Shown here: positions 9,149 through 18,966 of the stretch, piece after piece
How the letters are laid out: each line of letters starts with the position of its first letter
Numbering within the stretch: position 1 is the stretch's first letter
Assembly: GCA_902764345.1 (NCBI GenBank)
Contig: CACWVT010000009.1
Span: 1 to 46,302 of the forward strand
Origin: an uncultured Ruminobacter sp.
GTDB taxonomy: Bacteria; Pseudomonadota; Gammaproteobacteria; Enterobacterales; Succinivibrionaceae
DNA length: 46,302 nt
Direction: 5' to 3'
The notes under the pieces: generated by a model
What the model was told of the DNA's origin: nothing
Database searches by the model: none
The model's input: only the letters and a program-made list of their open reading frames with translations
Made by a program: the position numbers and the translations under genes

Positions 9149-9706
9149 TTACTTTTTTTTCATCAGGTTCGAGGTGTCGAGTCCTGCGGCATTAAACCTG
9201 AGATCCACATAAAATGCATTACGGGTACGACAGGCAGACGGACGGTAGAGCAGAGGAAGTGCGTTGATTTCCAGATCCCTTATTATTCCCAGAACTGGTG
9301 CGTTGATTTCCTCGGTAAACTGAATACTTTCGTTTTCTCCCTCCGGCGTAAATTCCATTTCAATGAACGTGTGTCCGTTGCTTTCGTGCTCCGTAATTTT
9401 TTTTATTCTGGCTGCGGTGCAGTCCCAGCGTAGGAATCGGCTGTATTCTCTGGCATATGCAAAATAGCATTTGCCTGCCATGAATAACAGAATCGCCGCC
9501 ATGACCTCAAGAAGAACGAAGTAACTCTGCACAAAGGCAATATATGGTTTCAGAATGAGAAGAATGACGCATACGGCTCCGAAGACGGCATACATCCAGG
9601 CGAATTTTACGGTTCCTCTGTCGGCTTCAGGTCTGCTGTATGACGACAGATCCAGATTTATGGGGCTTTCCGGATTCGGGGTGTAGGTAATCATTTTGTT
9701 TTCCAC
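9149..9706 (-). CDS. Two-TM membrane protein of unknown function
   Basis: A 185-residue protein. The GTG at 9706 is taken as the start because AGGAG is 5-6 nt upstream; the first ATG (9694) is too far from that site. The layout is a polar N-terminus of about 33 residues, two hydrophobic segments (about 34-54, FAWMYAVFGAVCVILLILKP; and 58-83, including FVLLEVMAAILLFMAGKCYFAYA), then a soluble domain of about 100 residues on the cytoplasmic side (inferred) containing FIEMEFTPEGENESIQFTEE. The pattern of a TM hairpin followed by a beta-rich tail resembles DUF3592-like proteins, but I could not confirm the family. It may be cotranscribed after the lipoprotein gene upstream (122-nt gap). Confidence 0.6.
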   Translation of the reverse strand: MENKMITYTPNPESPINLDLSSYSRPEADRGTVKFAWMYAVFGAVCVILLILKPYIAFVQSYFVLLEVMAAILLFMAGKCYFAYAREYSRFLRWDCTAARIKKITEHESNGHTFIEMEFTPEGENESIQFTEEINAPVLGIIRDLEINALPLLYRPSACRTRNAFYVDLRFNAAGLDTSNLMKKK

Positions 9707-9828
9707 GCTGACTCCTTTAACTGTAATTATTATTGCGGTTGCATAACATGGAACTGTAAGAACACGTGGCGGACAGTGACCGGAAAACGGAGAACTGTCC
9801 GCAGGAAACGGATTCTGTTAAGATGAAA

Positions 9829-10284
9829 TTAATGGAGGATTCCTTCACCTCTGGTGGTCACCGGAATGGCTTCCTTTTCATCGTATACCACGGTACCTTC
9901 GATCTTATAGGTTCTGTCCAGCATGGTATTGAGTAGTGTTGATGAAGCGGCCGGGTTGTGAATAACATCCGGTTCAAATACTGTTTTGTAGCATTTTTCG
10001 GAGTTTTCACTTATGCTTTTGTCATAGTTTATTTCCTTTATGTCAATTTCCAGATCGTTGACAAAAAGAATGAGAATCAGCTTGCTGACATCCACGTCTT
10101 CATGGAGATGGTTAACCAGACAGAAGTTGACGTTTACGGACGGAGCTGTTCTGTTGCTGATGTCTGCAGTAACCTCATGATATTCCAGGTACGGCAGTCC
10201 GCTTTGGTATTCGGCAATGCTGCTGCACGCCGTAAGCATGGCGGTTGCAGTGAGGGGAATCAAATTCTTATAAAGGCTTATCAT
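9829..10284 (-). CDS. Small lipoprotein of unknown function
   Basis: 151 residues. The N-terminus MISLYKNLIPLTATAMLTACSS is a signal peptide with a lipobox (LTAC, modified Cys at residue 20), so a lipid-anchored envelope protein is expected. Ser follows the Cys, which by the Lol rule favours the outer membrane. The mature domain has alternating hydrophobic strands (VNVNFCLVNHLHEDVDVSKLILILFVNDLEIDIKEI), resembling a small immunoglobulin-like fold of the FxLYD/LEA type. That likeness is only an impression. The start ATG at 10284 has a weak upstream GGAA. Function unknown. Confidence 0.6.
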   Translation of the reverse strand: MISLYKNLIPLTATAMLTACSSIAEYQSGLPYLEYHEVTADISNRTAPSVNVNFCLVNHLHEDVDVSKLILILFVNDLEIDIKEINYDKSISENSEKCYKTVFEPDVIHNPAASSTLLNTMLDRTYKIEGTVVYDEKEAIPVTTRGEGILH

Positions 10285-10459
10285 TTTTGACTTATTCCAG
10301 TAAACTTAGTGTTGGCACATTATACCGCTTTCGGGCGAGAAAACCCACGGTTTTAATATGGAGTATGGTGGCCTTTTTTCCGTTTGTCACGGAGATGCCT
10401 CGGATGCATCTCCCGGCGGACGTAACTTGGTATTGATCGGCAGTCCGGAGGACTGCAAA

Positions 10460-10981
10460 ATGGAGAATTATATGGAAGAGATGGTGCCGGTTGTTGACGA
10501 AAACAACAGAATAGTTCAGGTGGTGCCCCGTTCGGTAATGCGCAGAAATGAAATGCCGCACAGGGCCTCATATATAGTTCTTGGAGACGGTGAGGGCCGT
10601 TTCTACATTGAAAGGAGAACAATGATTAAGGATTACTGTCCGGGGATGCTTGATGCCTGCGTCGGAGGAGTGGTTCAGGATGGTGAGGATGACATTGCCC
10701 TGAGTGCGGAAAGAGAACTACAGGAGGAGCTTGGAGTCAGAACCGAGCTTAAAAGTCTCGGCTGGAAAAAGCTCCAGCACAAGCCGGAGACATTTACCTG
10801 GGCCGGAGTTTTCTATGGAGAATATCGCGGCAGTATCGTAATGCAGCAGAGTGAGGTTGATGACGTGCTGATGCTTACCGCCGAAGAGGTGTATGCAAGG
10901 GCCGGGGAATTTACCCCGGATTCTCTTATAGCATTCAGATTTGTTCAGGAGAAGCTGAAAAGCGGCAGCCTCAACGGCTGA
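10460..10981 (+). CDS. yfcD: Nudix hydrolase, YfcD-type
   Basis: 173 residues from the ATG at 10460, which has GGAGG 8 nt upstream; the frame remains open further upstream but without homology or a ribosome site. The sequence follows E. coli YfcD: EMVPVVDENNRIVQ at the start, then MPHRASYIVL, IERRTMIKDYCPGMLDACVGG, the Nudix box GGVVQDGEDD...AERELQEELG (about 71-95), and C-terminal EFTPDSLIAF. YfcD proteins are putative Nudix hydrolases related to isopentenyl diphosphate isomerase folds; the substrate is not established. It stands alone between divergent and convergent neighbours. Confidence 0.85.
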   Translation: MENYMEEMVPVVDENNRIVQVVPRSVMRRNEMPHRASYIVLGDGEGRFYIERRTMIKDYCPGMLDACVGGVVQDGEDDIALSAERELQEELGVRTELKSLGWKKLQHKPETFTWAGVFYGEYRGSIVMQQSEVDDVLMLTAEEVYARAGEFTPDSLIAFRFVQEKLKSGSLNG

Positions 10982-11005
10982 CGGTTTTCATGAAGACGGC
11001 GACCG

Positions 11006-11959
11006 TTACAACCATTTTTTGCGTCTGAAGAACAGGTATGTTATGGTTGCCGACAGAATCATCATGGCTATTGATATCGGATAGCCGTACTGCCAGTCGA
11101 GTTCAGGCATAAACTTAAAGTTCATGCCGTATACGCTTGCAATCCATGTCGGAGGCATGAACACTACAGCAGCCACCGAGAAGATCTTGATAATCTTGTT
11201 CTGCTTGTGATTGGTGTATGACATTGCCGTCTGCAGCTGGAAATTAATCTTGTCAAACATGAATTGCGTATGCGGCAGCAGGGATTCAATGTCCTGCAGA
11301 ATGTTGTCGATGGTTTCAAACTGCTGTGGTGACAGTCTGCCTGTAATTGATTTGCGCAGGAAGCGCAGTGCCTTTCTGGTATCGAACAGCGCACTACGGA
11401 TCTGGGAGATTGTTTCTTCCTGGAAGGTCAGTTCCTGCAACAGATCCTGTATCGTTTCATCATCATCTGACAGAACCTGAGAGGCTGTTTCCTCCAGGGT
11501 TTCATAGGAATCCTCAATGTAGTCTGAGAGGGATTCAACCTTGATGTCCTGCAGTTCCAGAAAAATATCAATGTTGTCATTGATTTCCACGCGATCGTGC
11601 TTCAGGTAGTGACGCAGCAGTCTGATGATGCTTACGTCCTCTTCACGGAAGGTGATGAGCATGCTGCCGTGAATTGTGAAAAGCACGTTGGAGCTCTCGG
11701 TTTCCCTTCCCTTTCTCTGAGGGAACAGTGAAGTGATGTGCACGCCGTCGGTGTCGATGTAGAAACGGGATGATGATTCGATTTCGTCGATGTCATCCTC
11801 TTCAGGAACTTCTTCCTTGAAGAGATGCTGCATCCACTCGCGTTCTTCGTCGTTAGGATTCTTGATGTCAATCCAGATGGTGTTTTCAGGTATCGGTTTA
11901 AGAGGTTCCAGATCCTTATAGGTCAGGGTCTGGTTATTCAGTATGTATGTTCTGATCAT
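11006..11959 (-). CDS. corA: CorA magnesium/cobalt transporter
   Basis: 317 residues (E. coli CorA 316). A long acidic, helical cytoplasmic domain is followed by two C-terminal transmembrane helices (about 258-279 and 291-311), with the selectivity motif YGMNF at 277-281 and the family ending YLFFRRKKWL. CorA forms a homopentameric inner-membrane channel for Mg2+ and Co2+. The ATG at 11959 has GGAGG upstream. A promoter with TTGCAT/TAAAAT lies at 11990-12018. No Mg2+-sensing leader of notable length is present, since the 5' leader is only about 25 nt. Confidence 0.96.
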   Translation of the reverse strand: MIRTYILNNQTLTYKDLEPLKPIPENTIWIDIKNPNDEEREWMQHLFKEEVPEEDDIDEIESSSRFYIDTDGVHITSLFPQRKGRETESSNVLFTIHGSMLITFREEDVSIIRLLRHYLKHDRVEINDNIDIFLELQDIKVESLSDYIEDSYETLEETASQVLSDDDETIQDLLQELTFQEETISQIRSALFDTRKALRFLRKSITGRLSPQQFETIDNILQDIESLLPHTQFMFDKINFQLQTAMSYTNHKQNKIIKIFSVAAVVFMPPTWIASVYGMNFKFMPELDWQYGYPISIAMMILSATITYLFFRRKKWL

Positions 11960-11989
11960 CTCTGTCCTCCTGCCTGTTTTAACTGTCGT

Positions 11990-12018
11990 ATTTTAACAAA
12001 AGGGGCTCTGTTATGCAA
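11990..12018 (-). promoter_or_regulatory. Candidate corA promoter
   Basis: Minus strand TTGCAT (12013-12018), 17-nt spacer, TAAAAT (11990-11995). The -35 is weak (3 of 6). Confidence 0.4.
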
Positions 12019-12108
12019 ACGGCAAAGGTTTGTAAGGTGTCGCATGAGAGGAATGAGTAGTCTGTTTTTACTACTGGGTCACACACTGACCGGGAATACT
12101 GGAGGCAT

Positions 12109-12133
12109 AAAAAAACCGGCTTTGGCCGGTTTT
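12109..12133 (-). terminator. Intrinsic terminator after purB
   Basis: On the minus strand the 9-bp stem AAAACCGGC/GCCGGTTTT (12112-12120 with 12125-12133) is followed by a 7-T tract (12109-12115), 38 nt beyond the purB stop. Confidence 0.9.
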
Positions 12134-12170
12134 CATTGCTCATGCGATTTCTGTAATCAGAATCGGATAA

Positions 12171-13550
<1,380 letters not shown>

Positions 13551-13588
13551 TTATAGCTCCAGTTTATTAAAAAATGTATAGGAATCTG

Positions 13589-14221
13589 TTAAATTTGTTT
13601 CAGACGGGTGTTGGCACATTCAACCAGTCTGGCTCTTTTAAAAATAAAGCTGCGGCGTCTGCCTCCGGCGTTGCGCCAGAGAATTACCGCCTTTATGGCA
13701 GCAAGTATCAGTGCTCTGATTTTATGCTGAATGTGCAGCTGCTGCAGCATGTTCTTTTTGCCATAAATATTAAATTTCAGTAATCCTGTGTCGGAAATTT
13801 CCGATTTGTATATGTTTGAAAGATTGGCTATGAGATCGGGATCCAGCACGGATAAATGTCTGGACCTTGCTTCTGCGGTGTTGTCTCTGAGTCTCCTGGC
13901 AAGTCTTTCTGCGGCGGTTGCGGATTTTGTGACCTTTCTTTCCAGACGGACGAAAAGAATCACATACTTTGCAAGCTGCAAATATCTTTGTTCACCGGTG
14001 TTTCCGCTGAAACACTGAACGAGTGAAAAATACCCTTTTTTGAGATATTTCGGAGGATAGAGCTGTTCGAGATCATTCGTGGAGTCTGTGGCCAGCGATT
14101 TGATGAGAATTGCTGCTGCATCTTCGTCCCATGTTCCGCAGTTAGCCAGATCCTGAATCAGGGCTCCGGCCTGACATATGGCTGCAAATGCCTGTGTCTG
14201 TGCGTAAATGTCGTTAGCCAT
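13589..14221 (-). CDS. hflD: HflD-like protein
   Basis: 210 residues, all-helical. Matches E. coli HflD (213) in layout: FAAICQAGALIQDLA near the N-terminus, RYLQLAKYVILFVRLERK in the centre, and the C-terminal KIRALILAAIKAVILWRNAGGRRRSFIFKRARLVE block. HflD is a peripheral inner-membrane protein that in E. coli binds phage lambda CII and influences lysogeny; its cellular role is unsettled. Position between mnmA and purB is the conserved enteric context. AAGGAG precedes the ATG at 14221, 9 nt after the mnmA stop. Confidence 0.9.
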   Translation of the reverse strand: MANDIYAQTQAFAAICQAGALIQDLANCGTWDEDAAAILIKSLATDSTNDLEQLYPPKYLKKGYFSLVQCFSGNTGEQRYLQLAKYVILFVRLERKVTKSATAAERLARRLRDNTAEARSRHLSVLDPDLIANLSNIYKSEISDTGLLKFNIYGKKNMLQQLHIQHKIRALILAAIKAVILWRNAGGRRRSFIFKRARLVECANTRLKQI

Positions 14222-14230
14222 AAGGTCTCC

Positions 14231-15322
14231 TTAAACGTTCTGCAGACGCTGTTCAATAATACCGCCGCCGAGACATTCATCACCGTTGTATAAAACGGCG
14301 CTCTGGCCCGGAGTTACGGCAGCAACGTCATGGTCAAAGATCACTTTGATTCTGTCATCGTCAATCTGTTCGGCATAGCATGGTATGTCAGGCTGACGGT
14401 ATCTGGTTTTAACGGTGTACCTGCCTGCCTTGAGTGGTTCCCTGTCGGTGAAGCAGAGGCTTGTCGCAATAAGTGCTCTGGACATCAGGCGCGGATGATT
14501 GTGCCCCTGTGCAACTATAAGCTGATTGTTTTCCAGATCCTTGTCGACAACGTACCATGGTTCGTCAGTGCTGTCCTTTCTGCCTCCGATTCTGAGGCCC
14601 TTGCGTTGCCCGAGAGTATGGTACATGAGTCCGTCATGTCTGCCGATGACCTCTCCGTCAACGGTAACTATGTCTCCCCCCTTTGCAGGAAGAAAACGAC
14701 TCAGAAATTCGTTAAATCTCTTTTCGCCGATAAAGCATATACCTGTGGAGTCCTTCTTTGCGGCGGTAACCAGACCGAGCTTTGCGGCAATTTCGCGAAC
14801 CTTCGGTTTAAGGATGTCGCCCACCGGAAACAGTGATTTGCCGATCTGCTCATGGCTCAGGGTGTAGAGAAAATAGCTCTGATCCTTGTTCGGATCCGTT
14901 CCTCTGAGGAGCTTTGGTTTTTCGTCAAACGTGCGCTGAACATAGTGACCTGTTGCTATGTAGTCAGCCTCCAGATCCTCCATGGCATAATCAAGGAAAG
15001 CCTTGAATTTGATTTCCTTGTTGCAGAGGATGTCTGGATTCGGGGTTCTTCCGGCGCTGTATTCGGACAGAAAGTTTTCAAAAACGCGATCCCAGTATTC
15101 TGCCGCAAAGTTGATGGTTTTGAGTTCTATGCCTATTTTTTCACATACGGCTCTTGCGTCCGCAAGATCTGCTGCGGCAGAGCAGTAAGTATCGGTATCG
15201 TCCTCTTCCCAATTTTTCATGAAAAGTCCGACAACATCGTAACCCTGTTCCTTAAGCAGATATGCAGAAACGGATGAATCGACACCGCCTGACATACCCA
15301 CAACTACTTTTTTTGTTGACAT
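14231..15322 (-). CDS. mnmA: tRNA-specific 2-thiouridylase MnmA
   Basis: Installs the 2-thio group of (mnm5)s2U34 in tRNA-Lys, -Glu and -Gln with sulfur relayed from IscS/TusE. 363 residues (E. coli 368). The ATP-binding PP-loop is GMSGGVDSS (9-17). The catalytic cysteines are C99 (NPDILCN) and C196 (TGICFIG). Other landmarks are TGHYVQR and [13 protein letters not shown]. The C-terminal beta-barrel is complete. A strong internal promoter (15375-15403) lies between nudJ and mnmA, so mnmA-hflD-purB can be transcribed separately from nudJ. Confidence 0.97.
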   Translation of the reverse strand: MSTKKVVVGMSGGVDSSVSAYLLKEQGYDVVGLFMKNWEEDDTDTYCSAAADLADARAVCEKIGIELKTINFAAEYWDRVFENFLSEYSAGRTPNPDILCNKEIKFKAFLDYAMEDLEADYIATGHYVQRTFDEKPKLLRGTDPNKDQSYFLYTLSHEQIGKSLFPVGDILKPKVREIAAKLGLVTAAKKDSTGICFIGEKRFNEFLSRFLPAKGGDIVTVDGEVIGRHDGLMYHTLGQRKGLRIGGRKDSTDEPWYVVDKDLENNQLIVAQGHNHPRLMSRALIATSLCFTDREPLKAGRYTVKTRYRQPDIPCYAEQIDDDRIKVIFDHDVAAVTPGQSAVLYNGDECLGGGIIEQRLQNV

Positions 15323-15374
15323 TTGTGATCAAAATACCAGAATTGTTATGAAATATTTAGAAATACGTCTGACA

Positions 15375-15403
15375 ATTATAAGACAATGTAGGTTTTATTT
15401 CAA
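15375..15403 (-). promoter_or_regulatory. mnmA promoter
   Basis: Minus strand TTGAAA (15398-15403), 17-nt spacer, consensus TATAAT (15375-15380), immediately after the nudJ stop. Confidence 0.7.
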
Positions 15404-15407
15404 TTTG

Positions 15408-15908
15408 TTAGGGCTTTATTGTCTTCAGAATGTCAAGAGGGTATCTCTTTCCCGCAAAATAGTCGTCAAAACAGTGCTTGACTAGTCTGGTACGGTACTG
15501 AGGTTTGAGTTTTTCTATTTCTTCCCTGTCATACCAGGCTACGGACTGAATGTCATGATCCGGGTCTCTGGCCGTCAGTTCTTCCGGAAGACTGTCATTT
15601 ACGGTGTAAAAGCAGTATCTCTGAATTGTTTCGTTATCCTTAACGTATGTGTAGATGCCGCAGAGTCCCTGCGGTTCAAGACTGAGCCCGGTTTCTTCGA
15701 GCATTTCCCTTTTTACCGCTTCAATGAGATCTTCCCTGTTTTCAAGATGACCTGCAGGTTGTCCGAAAACCGGATAAGGGGCTTCATCATATTCGGAAAC
15801 CAGAGCATATTTACCGCGGCATTCAATGATAGCCGCTACTGTCACGTACGGACGAAAGCGTTCAGCCATTTGTTTTTTCTCGCTTGTTGTGGATTGGGTT
15901 TTGTTCAT
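15408..15908 (-). CDS. nudJ: Nudix hydrolase NudJ
   Basis: 166 residues (E. coli NudJ about 153). FRPYVTVAAIIE opens the Nudix fold. The Nudix box is GHLENREDLIEAVKREMLEETG (about 63-84) with the full ExxEE metal site. The ending GKRYPLDILKTI matches the family ending GQRYPLEMIG. NudJ hydrolyses HMP-PP and nucleoside tri/diphosphates in E. coli. Its place upstream of mnmA-hflD-purB is the conserved context. Two starts are possible: ATG 15908, or ATG 15869 (MAERFRPYVTV), which gives a protein closer to E. coli length. Neither has a strong Shine-Dalgarno. A second nudJ-like gene precedes it. Confidence 0.9.
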   Translation of the reverse strand: MNKTQSTTSEKKQMAERFRPYVTVAAIIECRGKYALVSEYDEAPYPVFGQPAGHLENREDLIEAVKREMLEETGLSLEPQGLCGIYTYVKDNETIQRYCFYTVNDSLPEELTARDPDHDIQSVAWYDREEIEKLKPQYRTRLVKHCFDDYFAGKRYPLDILKTIKP

Positions 15909-15919
15909 GTCACCGGGAG

Positions 15920-15959
15920 CATAAACATTAAACCGCCTGATGGCGGTCTAATGTTTATG
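15920..15959. repeat. Large hairpin directly upstream of nudJ
   Basis: Near-perfect 40-nt inverted repeat: CATAAACATTA (15920-15930) with TAATGTTTATG (15949-15959), and nested ACCGCC-TGAT-GGCGGT (15932-15947), with only one A/C mismatch between the two stems. It ends 11 nt before the ATG at 15908, so in RNA it would sit next to the ribosome site. It could be a translation-control hairpin, a weak terminator of the upstream nudJ-like gene, or a remnant repeat. Confidence 0.7.
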
Positions 15960-16035
15960 TCCGTAAAGACACCAGTATTTTATCAATAATGTGATCAATA
16001 GTCACTTTTGATTAAGAGGTAAAGATAAAAATGTT

Positions 16036-16536
16036 TCAGGAATTTTCACCGACGAGGCTCCGTACGGAACCGGAAAGCCTGCTGTAGCTCGTGATGAGTT
16101 CCAACGGGTAATGACGACCGCCCCTGAAATCCCTAATGGCATCAAACACCAGTTCGGAACGCATGCTGTCCTTAATCCTTTGGCATTCTTCGAACGTCAG
16201 CCAGTGGTGAGCCACAATGTCTCCGTCGGGATCGTTTATTTTTAGTTCGGGGATGCTCTCCAGTCTGAGACTGAAGACGGTTCTCAGCATGGTGTAGTTA
16301 TCCTGTACCAGATTGTAGATCCCCACGATTCCGTCCAGGTGCTCGGTTCTGATTCCGGTTTCCTCAAAGAGCTCGCGTCGTGCTCCCTGAACCAGATTTT
16401 CCCAATGTTCCAGATGTCCGGAAGGCGTATTGAATACCGGAAGTCCGTTACCAAGGCGTTCCTCGACTATGAGGTATTTGTCTCCGACCGTAACAATAAC
16501 GGCAACGACGGAAACAGGTTTAAATTTATAGGACAT
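16036..16536 (-). CDS. Second NudJ-like Nudix hydrolase (tandem paralogue)
   Basis: 166 residues, the same length as the adjacent nudJ and the same architecture: FKPVSVVAVIVTVGDKYLIVEE, Nudix box GHLEHWENLVQGARRELFEETG with an intact REXXEE core, LVQDNYTMLRTVFSLRLE, and DPDGDIVAHHWLTFEE. It ends RGGRHYPLELIT, again the NudJ ending. The two are clearly diverged rather than a recent copy, so this is an old tandem duplication or a second family member gained nearby. The ending is extended by about 15 residues (SRLSGSVRSLVGENS). The substrate is likely a phosphorylated small molecule but is not predictable. It probably leads the cluster. Confidence 0.82.
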   Translation of the reverse strand: MSYKFKPVSVVAVIVTVGDKYLIVEERLGNGLPVFNTPSGHLEHWENLVQGARRELFEETGIRTEHLDGIVGIYNLVQDNYTMLRTVFSLRLESIPELKINDPDGDIVAHHWLTFEECQRIKDSMRSELVFDAIRDFRGGRHYPLELITSYSRLSGSVRSLVGENS

Positions 16537-16895
16537 GATTAAAAATACTCACTGTTTCGATTCTCTGAAAATTCTATCACAAGGGATGGCGGAAGCATAA
16601 CTCCCGACTTCCGCAATTGAAAAAATTATTCCCGCCGAAGGAAAATCCTGATTTTTGTGCCGTGCCGGAAAATGCCGTGGCGATAAGTTATTTCAGGCCA
16701 TTTATAAAAAGTCCATGGAAAAGTCGTGTAAATCATTACCGGTATAAAAGCTTCTGAATCGTAAGATTAAGGTTGTGTTATATTATTCCCCTAATAATCA
16801 TGTGGGAAAATTTTCTGAGTTGTTTCTTCAAATCTGCTTCAAACAGAAGTTGACGGCCGGATAATGTGTATGTGGTAAAAGGAAGAAAAATTGCA

Positions 16896-18617
16896 ATGAA
16901 TTACAGGACATTCATAAATGAAGTTGATCGAAGGTTATCAGTCGGAGATGCTGATTCTTTGAGATTGTTTATACATGAAATGGCTCGTAAGGTGTCTGAA
17001 ATCGACAGAAGTAACTTTCTCTCAGGACTGGATGTTTTCTGTTGCGTTCATTCTAAGAAATTTACAACTGATAAAAAAGAATCCGATAAAAAAGCAGATA
17101 CAGGTTTTGAGCAACATGTGGATTCGCTTAGTAATTCGCTGTTTGAAATTCAGAACGGTAACAGAAAACTTATGTGTAAATGTAACGAGGAATGGGATGA
17201 CTGGTATGATTGTGAAGATGAACAGTTTGATTTTTCCGATCCTGACGATATTCTGAATGACATAACCGAGGCCGTCGGAGTGCTGCATCAATGTGTAGAT
17301 CTTTCAAAATATGAAAAAGGGGCTGAGCTTGCCGGAAATCTGTCTAAAACCAAAGTTTACGTTTTGGGAGAGTTCTATCGAGATACAATGGATCTTCAGG
17401 ATCTCATATCTTACAATCTGGTTAATATTGATCTGAAAAAGACGATAGTTGAATCCTTATATCTTACATGTATGGGAACTGGGGAAGAGACCAGGGCCGA
17501 AGCAATGCTGACGGTTATGGACTGTTTTGATTACTATTCAGTTACACTTGATGAAATTCTGCAAATAGGAACTGATGAAATAAATTTGGATTCTCTGCTG
17601 CCTTTATGGATTAAGGCTTTGGCGTTAAGACCTTCCCAAAAGACTGACAGACTGCTTATCGAAGCGCAGAATATGCTGACTGATGGGAATGCGACCATGG
17701 AGGTTGCCGAACGTTACGCTAAAAGTCATCCGGTTCTTTATCAAAATATACTGCTCAGAGGCAGGGAAAACGCTTCATCAGAAGAAATGCTGCGTATAGG
17801 TTTTCAGGGAATGCAGAACATCCCGGTTGACCATGCATGCAGAAGTGAAGTTGCACTTCTGACGGCAGAGTGTGCTTTGACTTTAAAGAATCGACAGGTC
17901 GCCGAAGACTGCTGGTTGGAAGCCTTTCGTTCAACTCCTTCTGTCGTAAACTTTCTTCGTATTCGTGTGTATTCTCTACATTGGGATAAATATGCCGACA
18001 GGATCAGAAATATCTATACCTCATATTACAATGGTGAAAACAGGTCTTTGTGGGAGAGTAATATTCTGCCGGTAATAATGTTTTTTGATGAACGTTTCGA
18101 CGAAATGATTCAACGCTTTATGTCATTTGAAGTTGGAACGGGCAGTTGTATTTTTCCGATGGAAGATGGGGTTGCATTTTTGCTGATGCTGATGAATTCA
18201 CAAAAGACAGACCTGAAAGAAATGTCTGAGATGGCTAATTATTTAATTAAAGCTTGTTCATTTGACGGCGAGGCTATTTGTAAGGGAACGGATTTGGATC
18301 GAAGTCTTTCACAAAGGTCACTTTTCTTGGATTGTTTTGAGAGATGGAAATCAGGTGTTACTCTAACTGAAAGTACCTGTGAATTGTGGTTGAAAAGAAT
18401 AGAACAATGGCTGGAACGCAAGGTTCTTGACGTTATGGAGAATAATCTGAGAAATCTTTATGACACCTGTGCTGCCTTTATAGCTGCATACGGGGATGTT
18501 CTTGAATCAAGAATAAAAATTGGGGAAAAGGATAGATTCATGCATCAGTACAAAATAAAGTATTCAAGAAGACGGGCTTTTCATGAACGGCTGAAGAGTT
18601 ATGGAATGCAGAACTAA
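16896..18617 (+). CDS. Uncharacterised 573-residue helical repeat-like protein
   Basis: I do not recognise this protein. The ATG at 16896 is preferred (AAAGGAAG 10 nt upstream) over a GTG at 16866. There is no signal peptide or TM segment. It has Cys-rich and acidic stretches in the N-terminal third (VFCCVHSKKF; MCKCNEEWDDWYDCEDEQFD), followed by about 400 residues of helical repeats of TPR/HEAT type (for example LLTAECALTLKNRQVAEDCWLEAFRSTP, a good TPR-like pair), and a basic C-terminus (KYSRRRAFHERLK). It is richer in AT and in rarer codons than the flanking housekeeping genes. It sits between nudJ and icd, where enterics have rluE, suggesting an inserted accessory gene. Function unknown. 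Confidence 0.75.
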   Translation: MNYRTFINEVDRRLSVGDADSLRLFIHEMARKVSEIDRSNFLSGLDVFCCVHSKKFTTDKKESDKKADTGFEQHVDSLSNSLFEIQNGNRKLMCKCNEEWDDWYDCEDEQFDFSDPDDILNDITEAVGVLHQCVDLSKYEKGAELAGNLSKTKVYVLGEFYRDTMDLQDLISYNLVNIDLKKTIVESLYLTCMGTGEETRAEAMLTVMDCFDYYSVTLDEILQIGTDEINLDSLLPLWIKALALRPSQKTDRLLIEAQNMLTDGNATMEVAERYAKSHPVLYQNILLRGRENASSEEMLRIGFQGMQNIPVDHACRSEVALLTAECALTLKNRQVAEDCWLEAFRSTPSVVNFLRIRVYSLHWDKYADRIRNIYTSYYNGENRSLWESNILPVIMFFDERFDEMIQRFMSFEVGTGSCIFPMEDGVAFLLMLMNSQKTDLKEMSEMANYLIKACSFDGEAICKGTDLDRSLSQRSLFLDCFERWKSGVTLTESTCELWLKRIEQWLERKVLDVMENNLRNLYDTCAAFIAAYGDVLESRIKIGEKDRFMHQYKIKYSRRRAFHERLKSYGMQN

Positions 18618-18966
18618 TTGCAGAATGGATGTAGAAATTCCATAAACTTGCAGAACGGTTATTGTAGGATACATATTTTGATAAAGGCGGTCACAAGTAG
18701 GTTACAGACCGGGGAGCAATTAACAATTAAGTTAATAAGACCTGCCCTCATTTACTGTGATGGAATAAATTGCCGTTTCCTTGGGACAATGAGTGCAAAG
18801 AATGTTTGATAAATGAAATAACCATCTTTATAATTACTCCCGTACATTATTTTATTTTAATTTTGTCAGAACTGATATTTGAATGCTTTGGCTGTCAATG
18901 CTGTTGTAAATGCGGCTTTTTCATTTATTGGAACTGGTTTTTAATGTTATTCATGGGGATTCTTAT
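18618..18966 (+). other. AT-rich leader region of icd
   Basis: 349 nt without a supported gene. It contains the icd promoter (18806-18834) and the 126-nt icd leader; the rest is AT-rich and featureless. No terminator hairpin follows the upstream 573-residue gene. Confidence 0.6.
18806..18834 (+). promoter_or_regulatory. icd promoter
   Basis: TTGATA (18806-18811), 17-nt spacer, perfect TATAAT (18829-18834). The predicted start is near 18841. Confidence 0.8.

Noticed and set aside
18618-18809. 63-codon frame upstream of icd
   Set aside because: No proper start or ribosome site; runs into the icd promoter.
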